DNA of 64,000 nt from Arion vulgaris (taxonomy: Eukaryota; Mollusca; Gastropoda; Stylommatophora; Arionidae). This document shows positions 22,401 through 33,164 of this stretch, in pieces (the first letter of the stretch is position 1; each line of letters begins with the position of its first letter). The stretch is taken from assembly GCA_020796225.1 (NCBI GenBank), contig CM036762.1, forward strand, positions 53,664,240 to 53,728,239, written 5' to 3'. A program made the position numbers and the translations under genes. The notes beneath the pieces were generated by a model. The model ran no database searches and was not told the origin of the DNA. It saw nothing but the letters and a program-made list of their open reading frames with translations.

Positions 22401-24332
22401 TCTGTCAGTTTGGAGACAAGTGAAAGTGTTGATTTTTTAGTTGTAAATGTTGAAGTTGGTTGCTCAAACAATTTATTTGTTGGAGACTGAGGTTTGACCT
22501 TCCCGGTTAAGTCTTTCGGTTGAGAGTCAGATTTTGGATGTAGTGTGAGGTACCCCTGAGAAGAAACAGCCTTTACATAATTTTGAGAGGGCAGGTTAGA
22601 GGACATAGTTCTCGCACTCTTCTGAAGAGAAGTTAAGTCTGATGTCATATTTTTACATGGAGAAACTAACTGGGATGTAGTCCCAGATTTTTGAGAGGGA
22701 AGCTAAATAATCTGGACTTTCTACAAGTTTAGAAGGTGAGTCTAATCGAGATGAAACTCCTAGAATTTTATTTGGTGAAAAATTATTCTTTGTATTTTCT
22801 GAATTTCTCTCGGGAGAAATAACTTGATAGAGAGTCGGTAAGTTTTTCTGAGGACAAATAACCAGAGATGTATCCCCTAGATTTGTTTTAGAAGAAAAAC
22901 CTTGAACATTCATAGTTTTATTTGGGGATGCATTTGGTGGACCTAAAACTCTTCGACCAAGCTGTCTGGACGAGGATGTAGGAAATAATTGATAACCTCT
23001 AGTATCTAATAAACTATTAGTGCTAAGCTTGGAGTAACTGTTCTCTTCATTTTCTACAGAAACAAGGAAGTTTTTCCTAGGAATGTTTTCCTGACTTTCA
23101 GGATTTACTCTTGATATTGGAGTCCCATTAACACTCATATATTTATATGTAATGTTTTGTCTAGTTGGTGAGATTGTTTTCACAGTGGAATTTTTATCAG
23201 GACTTGGAACTTTGTTTGGTGAATTTGATTTTTTAGGAGGTGACTCATGAGATAACAGAAATGTTTCAAACTGTTTTCTTTCTTGTGTCTGTTTAGTAAA
23301 CTGTGGTACTGCACTGCGACGAGTGGAGCTAGATTTCATTGGTGTTGTGTTATTTTCTGTTTCTTTCACATTCTTTGCAAAGGAAACTCTTTTTGAAGAT
23401 GCAGATAACAGCTTGGAGGTTTTACCAAAAATGAGTCCTTTGCCAGGAGTGGTACTAAAACTGGATGACCTTCTTTTCAATCGGCGTCTTGAAAGTTTTG
23501 GTGACTCCTCCAGCTGTTTTATCTCAAGAATGCTTAGTCTAGCTTCTAAGAACTGAATATTCTCTGATGATTTTAAACTTTCATTTAGTTTATACTTGCT
23601 CCTTGTGGTTGGGTTCAAGCTGCCAGTTAAAATTGATAGCGACGGAGATGTATCTTCATTCCCATATGTATTCGACATCAAACTATCATCCAATTTGCAA
23701 GAATCAGTATTTGATAACAAATTTGATTTTGCCTTCTTTAGTGAACTTGTACTGTTACTAGCAGATTCAATACTCTCTTGTGATCGTCTCTTTTGTGAGC
23801 TGTTTTCAGGTGAACTTGATAATGGTGACAGGGTTGTTTTCAGCGATGAAAAATTGTGAGAATTACTGTAATCTTTGAGAGGTGTAGTTTTGTCATCTTT
23901 ATGATCAGAATATGATGAGAATAATGACACAGGACTATATTTTCGCAGGGGTGGGTGGAGTTTCAGACAACTCCATATCTTCCTTGACCAAAACATGTTT
24001 AAAATGTTCAAAGGATTCAGCCTTAAAGGGTACTGAATAAAGGTATTCCATGCTTTTTGAGCGGCGTCGATTGAGTGACTGTTTCTTTGAAACAGCTGGT
24101 TTCAAACTTGTATAAGGGGTTGTCATTTTCTGCAGCGGTGATAAAGAACAGTAGCCAGAAGAGGACTGTTTATGTGATGGAGTTACAGTGATCTCATCTA
24201 TTTCTGCATACTTAGGACTGCCTGTGCTGTAAGGAATTGCATCAATGATTGAGGAGTACACAGGGCTGGGACCAGAAGATTTCTCCTTGCAATGTGCTTG
24301 CTGTTCTTCTTCTATGTTGCACTTTTGCTCAC
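19410..24332 (-). CDS. Gene 1, last exon: Ser/Pro/Lys-rich protein with RVSF motif and 11-residue CDK-site repeats
   Basis: I do not recognise an ortholog. The exon opens after TATACATCCTGCAG at 24,332. It reads GEQKCNIEEEQQ, a basic RRRSKSMEYLYSV segment and TPPTPAK. Then come an SP/TP-rich region with RRRLKRR (a possible NLS) and RVSF at 23,390-23,379, the PP1-docking consensus. Next is an 11-residue repeat array (about 21,650-20,590), then a basic Ser-rich tail. The frame must shift near 23,944, 22,690 and 19,635, each beside an A-run. After the third shift the ORF continues (KFSPQRPYRP, LQSPQKS) to a stop at 19,410; without it, the protein ends at 19,601. RVSF plus dense SP sites suggests a mitotic or chromatin phosphoprotein; this is inference. 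Confidence 0.72.
20690..21481 (-). repeat. Coding 33-bp array: about 24 units of SDSPGKAASLK type
   Basis: Each unit encodes 11 residues. Fourteen of 24 core units contain SPGK; others read SLGK, SLDK, LPSK or LLGK. Diverged units (KVDSLHKATSL, KVDSCGKAAPL) extend it to about 21,650, and NVYSCHKAILL, KLDAPDKTTHL to about 20,590. A six-unit block is duplicated: GCTCGGTAAGTCAG occurs at 20,864 and 21,062, exactly 198 bp apart. The frame is also open on the plus strand, as expected for a stop-free 33-bp unit. Confidence 0.93.
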
Positions 24333-24639
24333 CTGCAGGATGTATAACAAGCACATTAAAAAATGGAACAAAATACAAGACTTTTAAATTAGATATAAAT
24401 GCATGACTGTTTCCCAAAAGTGTTGTGAGTAAAAAATGTCTGTTTAAAAAAAAGACTAGTTTTTCAGACCTAAAACAATAAACTGCAAACATTCATGAAC
24501 TGGTGTAGGGGCAGAGATAACACGCTAGCTACAACTAGTAACCATGTGTTGTGCTAATTCCGGTGTAAGAGCATAACTTGGGAACACAATTATTTTATTC
24601 GGTGCACGGTTGGACTACAGATTTCCTGATCCTCTACTT

Positions 24640-24795
24640 ATCTAAATCACAAGCACCTCTGAAGTTGGAGTAAGACTTGCCTGAATGGTGAGGGACACTG
24701 ATAAGGAAAGCAAGCCTTCATGCAAAAATCAGTTACAGGTACCATATTAGGAGCCCTGACTATGCCTGAATTCACAGCGGGCGAACAGAAAGAAA
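24640..24795 (+). repeat. SINE C copy upstream of the gene 1 last exon
   Basis: CACCTCTGAAGTTGGAGTAA, GATAAGGAAAGCAAGCCTTC and GAATTCACAGCGGGCGAACA. Confidence 0.7.
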
Positions 24796-25304
24796 TAAAA
24801 TCAACTGGTATCTGCATAAAATAGTGGGACTGAGATAGTATGATAGGGTCACAAATAAGTAGATTAGTGACAATCTGTTGATCTAGTGTGATATGAATGC
24901 AGAAGAAGTAGAATTTATTAAAGTATCATTTTTAAAATCTGAGATAGAAGAGTTTATATACACAAAATAGAGCAGTAGATACAGAGAATGAAATGATAGA
25001 AGTCAAGAAACCATAGCTCACCAAGACCCTACTTCAATTTCAAGTGTTGGCTCTAGTGACAGACTGCTTAATTACAATCTGACTACGCGAGAAGGGATTT
25101 AATAGGGAAGGTAAACCCTGTCTAAAAATGCTTTGATCAAAGCGGATGTGGCAGACTGAAAGATGAAGATAACACAGCCTCACTGCAACAGGATGTGACA
25201 AACACTCTTATAAAGGCAAACAAAGAAGTGGATACACAGAAAATAAGGAATAGAAGAACAGAAAAACACATCAATGTAAGAATCATCATAAAGTGTGAAC
25301 CAAC

Positions 25305-25417
25305 CAGATGTGAAATTGCTGGGAGATGTTATAGATGCTGATGGTGAACTTGAATATGATGATGTGGCAAAGTGTCCTTGTGGGTATAGATTCTTGGTGC
25401 GTAGCACTGGATTACTT
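25305..25417 (-). CDS. Gene 1, tentative linking exon
   Basis: A 113-nt open stretch reads SNPVLRTKNLYPQGHFATSS then a Ser/Pro-rich run to TSG. Its phases (starts with 1 nt, ends with 1 nt) are exactly those needed between the 27.2 kb exon and the last exon. Against it: the acceptor (GACTTGAG) lacks a pyrimidine tract and the donor (G/GTTGGT) is weak. Confidence 0.3.
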
Positions 25418-25988
25418 CTCAAGTCCACCCCCGAGGTCCAGGGTTGAGCAGTGAATGTGTTTAGACGGCTTGTTGCTGGGATCCTGGGTAGAAACAGTTC
25501 AGCAATATGTACGCATTATCTTCAATGTAAACACTAAACTGGAAATTACATCTGATAAATCAATTTAAGTATGTTTAAAAGAAAGAAGTGTTTGTTATTA
25601 GCCCTTTGAACCCTGGCCACCTGTACCATAAATACCCCATCACCTGAGCAAAAACAGCACATATTAGAGTGATATTAAAAGACATTAATTTAGCACAATT
25701 AAGTACTCTATAATTTGTTACTGACTTACCCATCGTCTCCGTTATTAACGCTCATTATATTTATATATTTGCAGAATACTAAACCGTTGTAAATTTACTT
25801 AATATATTACATGGGTAACGCCCACGAATACTCCCAGATAATGTAGCTTGTTCTCCAGATTGAACATATGACTTTAATATCAATCGATGAATCCAATTCT
25901 TCATTGTTTAACTGATCGTCTCACTCCCTTTTGATATCCATATCAGAATAATCACAGTATAAGTCTAATTCATTTTCAAAATCATTCT

Positions 25989-26511
25989 TCTTTCTTCTTC
26001 TGCGTTCTCACTAGATTGGGATTTCGGATTCTCTAATAAAGGCAGCCGTCTGTCTCAGATTATCAGCCACGCCATACAGTATGTCTTGGACACTAGTGTA
26101 AGTGGGCCACCTCTTTCTTCTCAAGTCTGCATACTGGGAGCAGTTCTGTAGGATATAATTCCTATGATTTCTGCTTCTCCGTTTGTGCCGACCTCTTCCT
26201 GCAGTAAGTTTTGGCCACCCTCGTGAAGGTGGGTCTGACATTCTTACCGCGTGGCTAAATCTCAGAGGCAGATTGGCGACGCAGAATCCGTTATCCCATT
26301 CCTCTGTGTGAGGGTCGTTGCACCATGTTAGGCGCCTACGGTCTGGTGCATCCGTTTTCTGCAAGCATTTGTTTCGGGTTAGCATTCCCTAGTGGACACA
26401 TGCATCCGATTTCAGTCAAACCTCCTTAGTCGCCTCTTACGACATGCGTGGCAGGTAACAGTGGTTCTATTCTTTACGTCCCAAATTTGGGCCCGGTAAC
26501 CACTCGGGCGA
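25989..26511 (-). mobile_element. Chimeric retro-insertion: SINE A head plus LINE ORF tail
   Basis: On the minus strand it opens CGCCCGAGTGGTTACCGGGC and the central SINE block, then passes at about 26,390 into an ORF (26,385-26,011) with RNRKCLQKTD-like start, HRNYILQNCSQYADLRRKRW and LYGVADNLRQTAAFIRESE. It ends in AACGCAGAAGAAGAAAGAAG. One direct repeat, AAAATCATTC, borders the whole unit at 25,979-25,988 and 26,512-26,521, so both parts were inserted together. Confidence 0.75.
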
Positions 26512-26639
26512 AAATCATTCAAAACAGGTTCAACGGCTTGCTCTGTTGTTATCCTTTTTCACACTTGTACACAATTTATCTTCAATCACCGAAAAATTAA
26601 GAGTCTTTTTTGTCTGATATTTCAGGACTAAAAAAAAAG

Positions 26640-27180
26640 GAAAGATAATGCTACTCTGTAAGCCTTCCATGTCATTCGGGCAGTGTAAGGATGTGCAAAA
26701 ACATAGAACGACTTCATAATTCTCTCCACCGATGACATAACATGTTGGCCCTAACAGACTGGATACCCAGCAATGGAAATGTAGGCATCTTACAGTTATT
26801 GATTATGTTCAAATTTGTGACACAGAATGGAGTTGCCACTGTGGATTATCCCTGGATTCATGTAAGGAACTCATCTCTCTGTTTGGACTTTTGATGATGA
26901 GAAACTGACCGCAGAAGTTGTAGCAAAACTGTGGAGTCATAAAAATAACAACTTGACAGAACTAAACAACTTGAGAGAAATACTATACACACTATACCAG
27001 CAGTTTTAAAAAAGCTGTTATACAGTGAATCTCATCTCATTGCAACATACCTGGCAATAATGAGACAGATTGACAATGGGAAGGGAGAAACAAGAAACAT
27101 AATTGTCTCGATCACATACAGGCATAAATTATGAAAAGACCAAGAAGTTTGTTAGAAAAAATACATGATCATCTTAGATA
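26640..27180. other. Possible decayed transposon in a gene 1 intron
   Basis: The plus strand has fragments such as TVDYPWIHVRN and LIATYLAIMRQIDNGKGE, protein-like but too broken to classify. Confidence 0.25.
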
Positions 27181-27209
27181 AATTGAGTGAAAAAAACATG
27201 CAAACTTAC

Positions 27210-27262
27210 GAACGGGAAATAGTTGCAAACTTTGGCGGACTCCCACCAGGTGAAAATCTGTC
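27210..27262 (-). CDS. Gene 1, 53-nt exon
   Basis: Acceptor CATATTTTGCAG and donor GTAAGT frame an exon reading DRFSPGGSPPKFATISR plus two bases. Entry phase 0 fits the preceding exon. It cannot join the last exon directly, since that needs one carried base and a two-base carry gives TGA. So another exon, or an indel, lies between. Confidence 0.65.
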
Positions 27263-28016
27263 CTGCAAAATATGAGAGTAAACATACAAATAATAAAGAA
27301 TGTGGCATACACATTTCTTAATTGTTTGTCTGGAGTTTTACTACACCAAAGATTGTAAACATAGTCTAATCTTAAGGATGAAAAATTTAGCTCTGTGATT
27401 AAAGCTGGTATGTCATACTATTTTCGCTTAGAGTAGAAATTTTAAAAAAAATGTAACTGACATATAACATTTACTGAACACTCCCCAATCTATTTGCAGT
27501 TGGTAGACTGACCAGATGTTAAAATTATGTACAAAAAAATTAAGCATAACTTCATAAATCACATCATGATTACAGAGTAGGATTTTTTAAAACTGTTCAC
27601 AACAAACTTTGAATATTAATCAATGAGGGGGATAAGGTTTGATTTGTCTTATCTCCAAATACTGTACTGCTCACATGTCTAGTTCTTGTTTTGTTGGTTA
27701 CTACGGATTCAGGTGTAGTTGTGGCATCTAATATGACCTCTAACTGATTTTTGTGTGAAGGCTTGCTTTACTTATCACCAGTATCCCTAGCCGTTCAGGC
27801 CAGCATTACTCCCTCTTCAGAGGTACTTGTAACTTAGATCCCCAAAGTAGAGGATCAGAAAACCTGTAATCCAACAGAATACAGTGTGCACACCGAGAAT
27901 TTTTGGCCCAAGCTGGCCTCTACCCTAGAATTTCCATGGCACTTGGTCACTAGTCCAGAATGTTATCAACTTCACTATCTCGGCCCCGACATGTCTAATA
28001 ATCACTACATAAAGAA

Positions 28017-28235
28017 GAATACTTTCTTCTTCTTCGAACGCTCCATATTGACCATTTGTTAAACCAATCTTTGTGATCTGAGCCTAAGAGCTATTGTATA
28101 TTGTGCCAGTTACGCATCTACAAGTAGGCCACCAACACATCTGATTTCCATGAAGTTTTTTATTTTCTAGAGTAGCTTCCTAGGCCCCTACCTCAGTCAC
28201 TTCTTATGACATGCCTTGTAGGTCACAGTATTACT
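28017..28235 (-). repeat. SINE B copy, with LINE debris beyond
   Basis: CTTCTTCTTCGAACGCTCCA to GCCTTGTAGGTCACAGTA on the plus strand. Confidence 0.65.
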
Positions 28236-28236
28236 A

Positions 28237-28880
28237 TTATTTGCTCCTTCGAGCCCCTATTGTTTCCTCCCAGGATAGTCTAGCATCCTTCAGTGTCTCT
28301 AGTAGACTTCGTCTCCAGGTCTGTTTAGGATGTCCCCATTTCCATATTTCTTTCAGGTTCCACTCAAGTGCTTGTCTAGTGACACCTGGCTGTGTCTTCC
28401 GTAGAGTATGACTGACACACCACCATTTTCTCCTCTTAATCTGGGTCATCATGGGTTCTTGTCCTATTCTCATCCACAGGTCTGTGTTTGCAACTCAGTC
28501 ATACCATCTCAGTCACTCTCTCTCAATCCCCGCTTAGGCTGATGTACCAGATTTTCTCATGAATTCTGCTGTTGTTTTTATGGACTCTGTACCTCCGTAC
28601 TGCTTCCCATTAAACTCTTTATTTTCGGACCAGGTTTCTTTTCTCAGGCCTGCTAGGAGTTGGCAGTCATAAGAATGCTAGTATGTGCTCTGCCGCCATG
28701 TCCGCCTTTCATCAGTGGCACAGGCTAGTTGTGCCAATTTTAAATTTGTTGTACAATACCATCTTAGTCTGAGAATACACTGAAGACATCCGCTGACAAA
28801 GGTCTGAATCTTATTTGTATTTAACATGGTAACTCGCCATGTTTCTGAGCTATACAGCAACACAGAATACAATTACTTAC
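28237..28880 (-). pseudogene. LINE RT C-terminal fragments
   Basis: 28,473-28,237 reads MRIGQEPMMTQIKRRKWWCV, HTLRKTQPGVTRQALEWN and HPKQTWRRSLLETLKDARLS; 28,872-28,678 reads VLLYSSETWRVT and FVSGCLQCILRLRW. Two pieces of one LINE, order preserved, frame broken. Confidence 0.65.
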
Positions 28881-28952
28881 CAGGGGATATTTGCTTTGTT
28901 TCTGTGAACTGTTTTCCTCTTTGTTTTTCCCAAAAGGTGTTGCATTGAGCAC
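28881..28952 (-). CDS. Gene 1, 72-nt exon
   Basis: Bounded by TATTTTAG and GTAAGTAA, it reads VLNATPFGKNKEENSSQ to KYPL, 24 whole codons. Phase 0 on both sides matches its neighbours. Confidence 0.75.
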
Positions 28953-29858
28953 CTAAAATATTTAACCAAATATATTATGATAAAGTAATGGTTTCTTATT
29001 ATGTGTTTTTACTCTTAAATAACTGCTTAAAACTTATTTGTGACTTGAGTCAATGAACACTAAGTATGGGGTGCTGCTAATATAACAGTATAGAATGCGA
29101 TATTTACGCATTTGGGTCCAACAGATACAATTTTGGCAAAGTAGTAGCTGATCAGTTATAAGAGAACTATCATCATAGCACTCAGAACATGTCTGTAGGT
29201 GCTCCGAACACCGCCTCAACAAATCCAGCAGTCGAACATGCCAGTTCGCTGTTGATTAATCAATCTTTTTGTTGTGTTTGGTATATGTTCTTCTCGGCTA
29301 TACCAATATCAACACCCATCTCTCTCAATCTGGTCAGCGACTAGGATTCACAACATTGTAACTCCTCTGTTCAAAAATACAGCAACGGATTCACAACCTT
29401 GTAACTCCTCTGTTCGAAAATACTCTCTCAATGCATTAAGAATGACATTTTGGTCCATTCTATTATCCTTTGATATCATACCCATGCCAGCCAATCAGAC
29501 CTTTCATTACCCATGACTTCTGTGTGCACAGGGATGAAAATGAAGGTGATTTCTTTGATCTCGGTATGTACCAGTACTTGTTTCAGTTTCGAGTGAACAG
29601 TGTTTCTCAAGTTATGTAATACCACATATACTGCAACTTGTACTGAATTAGAAGCAATGGTATGTATTGAGAAACCCTGAAATATAAAAACTGTTGTTAC
29701 TGCCTGTAATACCGGTTTTTGGGCGGTTTAGGACAGGAAGGACATGAGCATGTGGAATTTAATGGTCACATGGCTAGTGCAGTCGCTGCGATCCTGATAT
29801 ATGAACTAGGGTAATTTTATTGTATGCTTTGGTGCTGCAGAGAATTATATTCAATTTT

Positions 29859-29964
29859 TGCAAGCTATGGGGAACTCTTGAAGAACTCCAACTGACATGG
29901 AGCTTCATAGAGGCAGCCCATCTTATGGTTTAGACAAGCATACAAAACCAACGCAAAGAAGAAG
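29859..29964 (+). mobile_element. 106-bp 5'-truncated RNase H LINE insertion with exact TSD
   Basis: The 12 bp ATATTCAATTTT occurs at 29,847-29,858 and 29,965-29,976. The insert begins at GCAAGCTATGGGGAACTCTT and ends CCAACGCAAAGAAGAAG. It fixes the 3' terminus of this LINE family to the base. Confidence 0.92.
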
Positions 29965-30083
29965 ATATTCAATTTTCTATCATAATTAAAACACATCAAC
30001 GAAACGGCTGGCCCATTAATAAATCAAAATGCTCCCCAAAAAATGTTACTAGTGTCTAAAAATTAGATAAATCAAATGTTTAC

Positions 30084-30425
30084 TTGTTCTGTCAGAGTAG
30101 CTGGACTTGCAAGGTCTCCAGATTTTCCAAATGTAGAAAAAGGAGAACCAATGTCTTCCAAAGTCTTTTCACAACTCAGGTCAAATGGGGGTGGAAGGAT
30201 GGTTGAGTATTTAGCTGCATTATCAACAATTGAATATGGAGGGTTAATTGGTTGTTTTGCAGTGTCGGAATAAGATAGAGATGATGCACTGTCCTCAATG
30301 TACATGTCAATAGCACAACCCCTGTAATATTTGAGTGGCAATTTTCTTTTGTTCCAGAGCTTCACAAAGGTTTTGAAGTGGGCTTTCAGTTTTGGAGATC
30401 TCATGCAGTCAACATCTTTCTTTCG
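30084..30425 (-). CDS. Gene 1, 342-nt exon
   Basis: Acceptor after a T-rich tract ending ATTATTATTAG; donor CAA/GTAAAC. It encodes 114 residues starting RKKDVDCMRSPKLKAHFK, a basic KLWNKRKLPLKYY segment, then an acidic, Ser/Pro-rich half with STILPPPFD and TFGKSGDLASPAT. The KLKAHFKTFVKLWNKRK part looks like a folded helical element, the rest disordered. I cannot name the domain. Confidence 0.78.
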
Positions 30426-30544
30426 CTAATAATAATAAAAAAAAAAAAAGTTTCAGTTAGACTTAAGAATCACATACATGATGAGGTTTGAATAAATTAA
30501 AATTTTACAGAATCATTTTGATAGATTTGTGTTGTTAGCCCGTT

Positions 30545-30800
30545 TCAGGTTTTCCCTAGTAGTCATCTCTTTCTTGAACCCTTTGCAACCTACTAGATTG
30601 CATGCTTTGGTATTATTTGATCATTTATTCTTACGTTATGCCCAACATATCTCTATCTTCTCCTTCTTATAACAGTTGTTACTAGTAATTGGCTAGACAT
30701 TTCTCTGATTTCATCTTTTCCTGAATTCGTCCCATTTTATGTTCATTATTATTCGCAGACAACTATTTTCAAATGTATTCAATTTACTTTCTATATATTT
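30545..30800 (-). pseudogene. LINE fragment in a gene 1 intron
   Basis: Closely parallels 56,700-56,960 (TTTCTTGAACCCTTTGCA, CCCAACATATCTCYATCTTC, TTCATTATTATTCGCAGACA) but has lost its frame. Confidence 0.55.
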
Positions 30801-30863
30801 AGTAATTTTCTAACTTTCGCTGGCATTTCTATAATATTGACCTATTATTATTATAAACTGTAC

Positions 30864-30928
30864 CTCTTCCTTGAGCCAGGTTTTCAGTTCAGATAACTTG
30901 CCAAGGTAATCATTCATACAGATCAAAT
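30864..30928 (-). CDS. Gene 1, 65-nt exon
   Basis: Acceptor TCCACTTCTAG, donor GTACAG. With one carried base it reads NLICMNDYLGKLSELKTW then LKEE, a probable amphipathic helix. Entry and exit phases fit both neighbours. Confidence 0.75.
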
Positions 30929-31084
30929 CTAGAAGTGGACAAATTCACAAGAGTTCAATATCTCATACATAGATGTATTTGTAAAATAAACAAAAACAAA
31001 CACACAATGACATTGTAGAAAAAGTATATAAAAAATATGTAGTATTCAGTTATGATGAGAAAGCTGCAGTAGCGTAGTTGTTAG

Positions 31085-31153
31085 TGAACTCGCTCTAGGC
31101 TAGTGGTACGGGTTCAATTCCACAGTGGCAGTAATGACTTTCAGGTTGACCCA
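31085..31153 (+). repeat. tRNA-like SINE fragment
   Basis: A-box GTAGCGTAGTTGTTAG and B-box GGGTTCAATTCC lie about 45 nt apart. It is the same head as at 18,660-18,800 (minus). The following SINE A is inserted just beyond it. Confidence 0.5.
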
Positions 31154-31410
31154 GCCACCAGAGTGGTTACCGGGCCCAAATTTTGGGTGTAAAGAATAGA
31201 ACCACTGTTACCTGCCATGCATGTCGTAAGAGGCGACCAAGGAGGTTTGGCTGAAATCGGATGCACATGTCCTAAACGTGTAGAAGTCTATGCGTTTAGG
31301 GGCCTACTAAACCAATGTGCAACTTATACACGTTCTTGGCAAAGATCAAACATATCACTAAGAGTGAATAAAATTGGTCGTAAAGAACGAACGCAAAGAA
31401 TAAGAAGAAG
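31154..31410 (+). repeat. SINE A, full-length, intronic
   Basis: Flanked by GGTTGACCCAGC and GGTTGACCAAGC, an 11-of-12 target-site duplication. Head AGAGTGGTTACCGGGCCC, central block and tail GAACGCAAAGAATAAGAAG all present. Confidence 0.85.
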
Positions 31411-31784
31411 GTTGACCAAGCGTGTTGGATGACCATCAATAAACCTGCAAAAACTTTTGTATAAAATATGGTACTGTGGAAAAATCATCTGAGAGGATGG
31501 ATAAGCATGTATAACATAATCAGTGTGCACTGGAACCGTCAGCATATATACTGTAAGCCATATGTCCAAAGAAACCCAAGGGTAAGTTTTTCCTTTAGGT
31601 AGAGTCAGTCACCTTTTTTCTGTATACTTTGTAAGTACATTATTACAACAGAATCAAGTCTTGTATGAATCAATAAATGCAACAAACAAAATCCTGTCTT
31701 TATTTTTTTTTAACACTATGCTCGTTCTTCATTTACTCATTTTACTAATGTGTGAAAATAAACTCTGGTTTGATTAACACTCAC

Positions 31785-31892
31785 TTTTCTTTGTATTTTC
31801 CTTCTTTTCTTTCTCCTTCAGTCGGCCTATTCTGACAGACTTTTGAGCTTTGAGTCTTTCAAACTTGTTCGCTGAGTCATCTTCACTCGAAT
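31785..31892 (-). CDS. Gene 1, 108-nt exon
   Basis: Acceptor TTTATGACCCAG, donor GTGAGT. With one carried base it reads DSSEDDSANKFERLKAQKSV and a Lys-rich RLKEKEKKENTKK run, likely a charged coiled coil. Phase 1 on both sides is confirmed by the neighbours. Confidence 0.75.
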
Positions 31893-32069
31893 CTGGGTCA
31901 TAAATGGGCAAAATAATTAATAATAGTAATCTGAAGTTTATAAACATCAAGTCATTTTAGTGGATTACATTGTGACATTTTTTGGATAAAGAAAAAACAA
32001 CTAACATTTCTTCTTTCTCCAGAGACTTATACCTCCTAAAATAATAAATTTAAATAGTTTTAAAATACC

Positions 32070-32215
32070 TTTACCTCTGAAGCCGGAGTATGGCTAGCCT
32101 AAATGGCAAGGAACACTGGTGATAAGGAAAGCAAATATACACGCAAATATCGGACAAAAGTGCCATTACAAAAGCGCCAATACAACTAAACTTGTAGCGG
32201 GCAAGAACAACAACA
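32070..32215 (+). repeat. SINE C copy in a gene 1 intron
   Basis: CCTCTGAAGCCGGAGTATGG, GATAAGGAAAGCAA and GCGGGCAAGAACAACAAC mark it. Confidence 0.6.
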
Positions 32216-32313
32216 AAAAATTAATCCAACAACAGCTAATTTTATGACCAATAATTAACTTAACTGTGATTTAACATAATCATTAATGGGAAGTTACAAT
32301 AACATAACTAAAC

Positions 32314-32453
32314 CTGAATCAGAGCTAGATTTGAAAGCATTATTGTCCTGAATGCTATTTTCTTGTATACTGTCTTCCAATGTGACATGTTCCAAGTTAG
32401 GGCAGGAAGCACTCCGTCTTTTTGTTGAGCGAAGATTTGTGCGTCGAAGAAAC
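32314..32453 (-). CDS. Gene 1, 140-nt exon (first one seen)
   Basis: Acceptor TATATTTAAG, donor GATTCAG/GTTTAG. It reads FLRRTNLRSTKRRSASCPNL then EHVTLEDSIQENSIQDNN and SSSDSD. RRSAS is a basophilic-kinase type site. It starts with the third base of a codon, so at least one more 5' exon exists; I could not find it upstream. Confidence 0.68.
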
Positions 32454-32577
32454 CTTAAATATAGAATGGAGATTAATGTTAAGTAAATATCCACATTATA
32501 ATACATATACGAACAACATATCAGTTGCACATACTTTAAATGTTTTTTGTATAATTTTATAATACACAGCAAGTAAC

Positions 32578-32831
32578 TTCTTCTTCTTCTTCACGTTCGT
32601 TCTTTACGATCAATTTTAATCACTCTTTGTGATTTGCTTGATCTTTGCCAAGAACGTGTATATGTTGCACATTGGTTTGGTAGGCCCCTAAACGCATATA
32701 TTTCTACACGTTTAGGACATGTGCATCCGATTTCAGCCAAACCTCCTTAGTCGCCTCTACGACATGCGTGGCAGGTAACAGTGGTTCTATTCTTTACACC
32801 CCAAATTTGGGCCCTGGTAACCACTCGGGCG
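32578..32831 (-). repeat. SINE A, full-length, with exact TSD
   Basis: Exact 12-bp duplication ACAGCAAGTAAC at 32,566-32,577 and 32,832-32,843. Length 254 bp. It sits just upstream of the first visible exon of gene 1. Confidence 0.92.
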
Positions 32832-33164
32832 ACAGCAAGTAACATTTCATATTGTTAATAAAATATTTCTTGTTAAAAAATGTATAAACAATACCTAGAA
32901 ATAAATTAACCCTTTCGCTACTACATACTTTCTGAAGGCTGAGCTAAAAATAGCTACTTTTTGTTTCTAGGTCACAAATGTGAATGTACGCCTATAGCAG
33001 TGACAGTAGCAATGTATAATGTGTTTACACGTCTTTAGACCACAGAGGAGAGATAATAACAGACGTGTTAATGCGTCTTTAGAAGTGAATGGGAAAAATG
33101 TATATATATATGTCCTTAGAAGCTAAAGGGTTAAAGATGAGTTATGTGTATTGCATCTGTGTGT

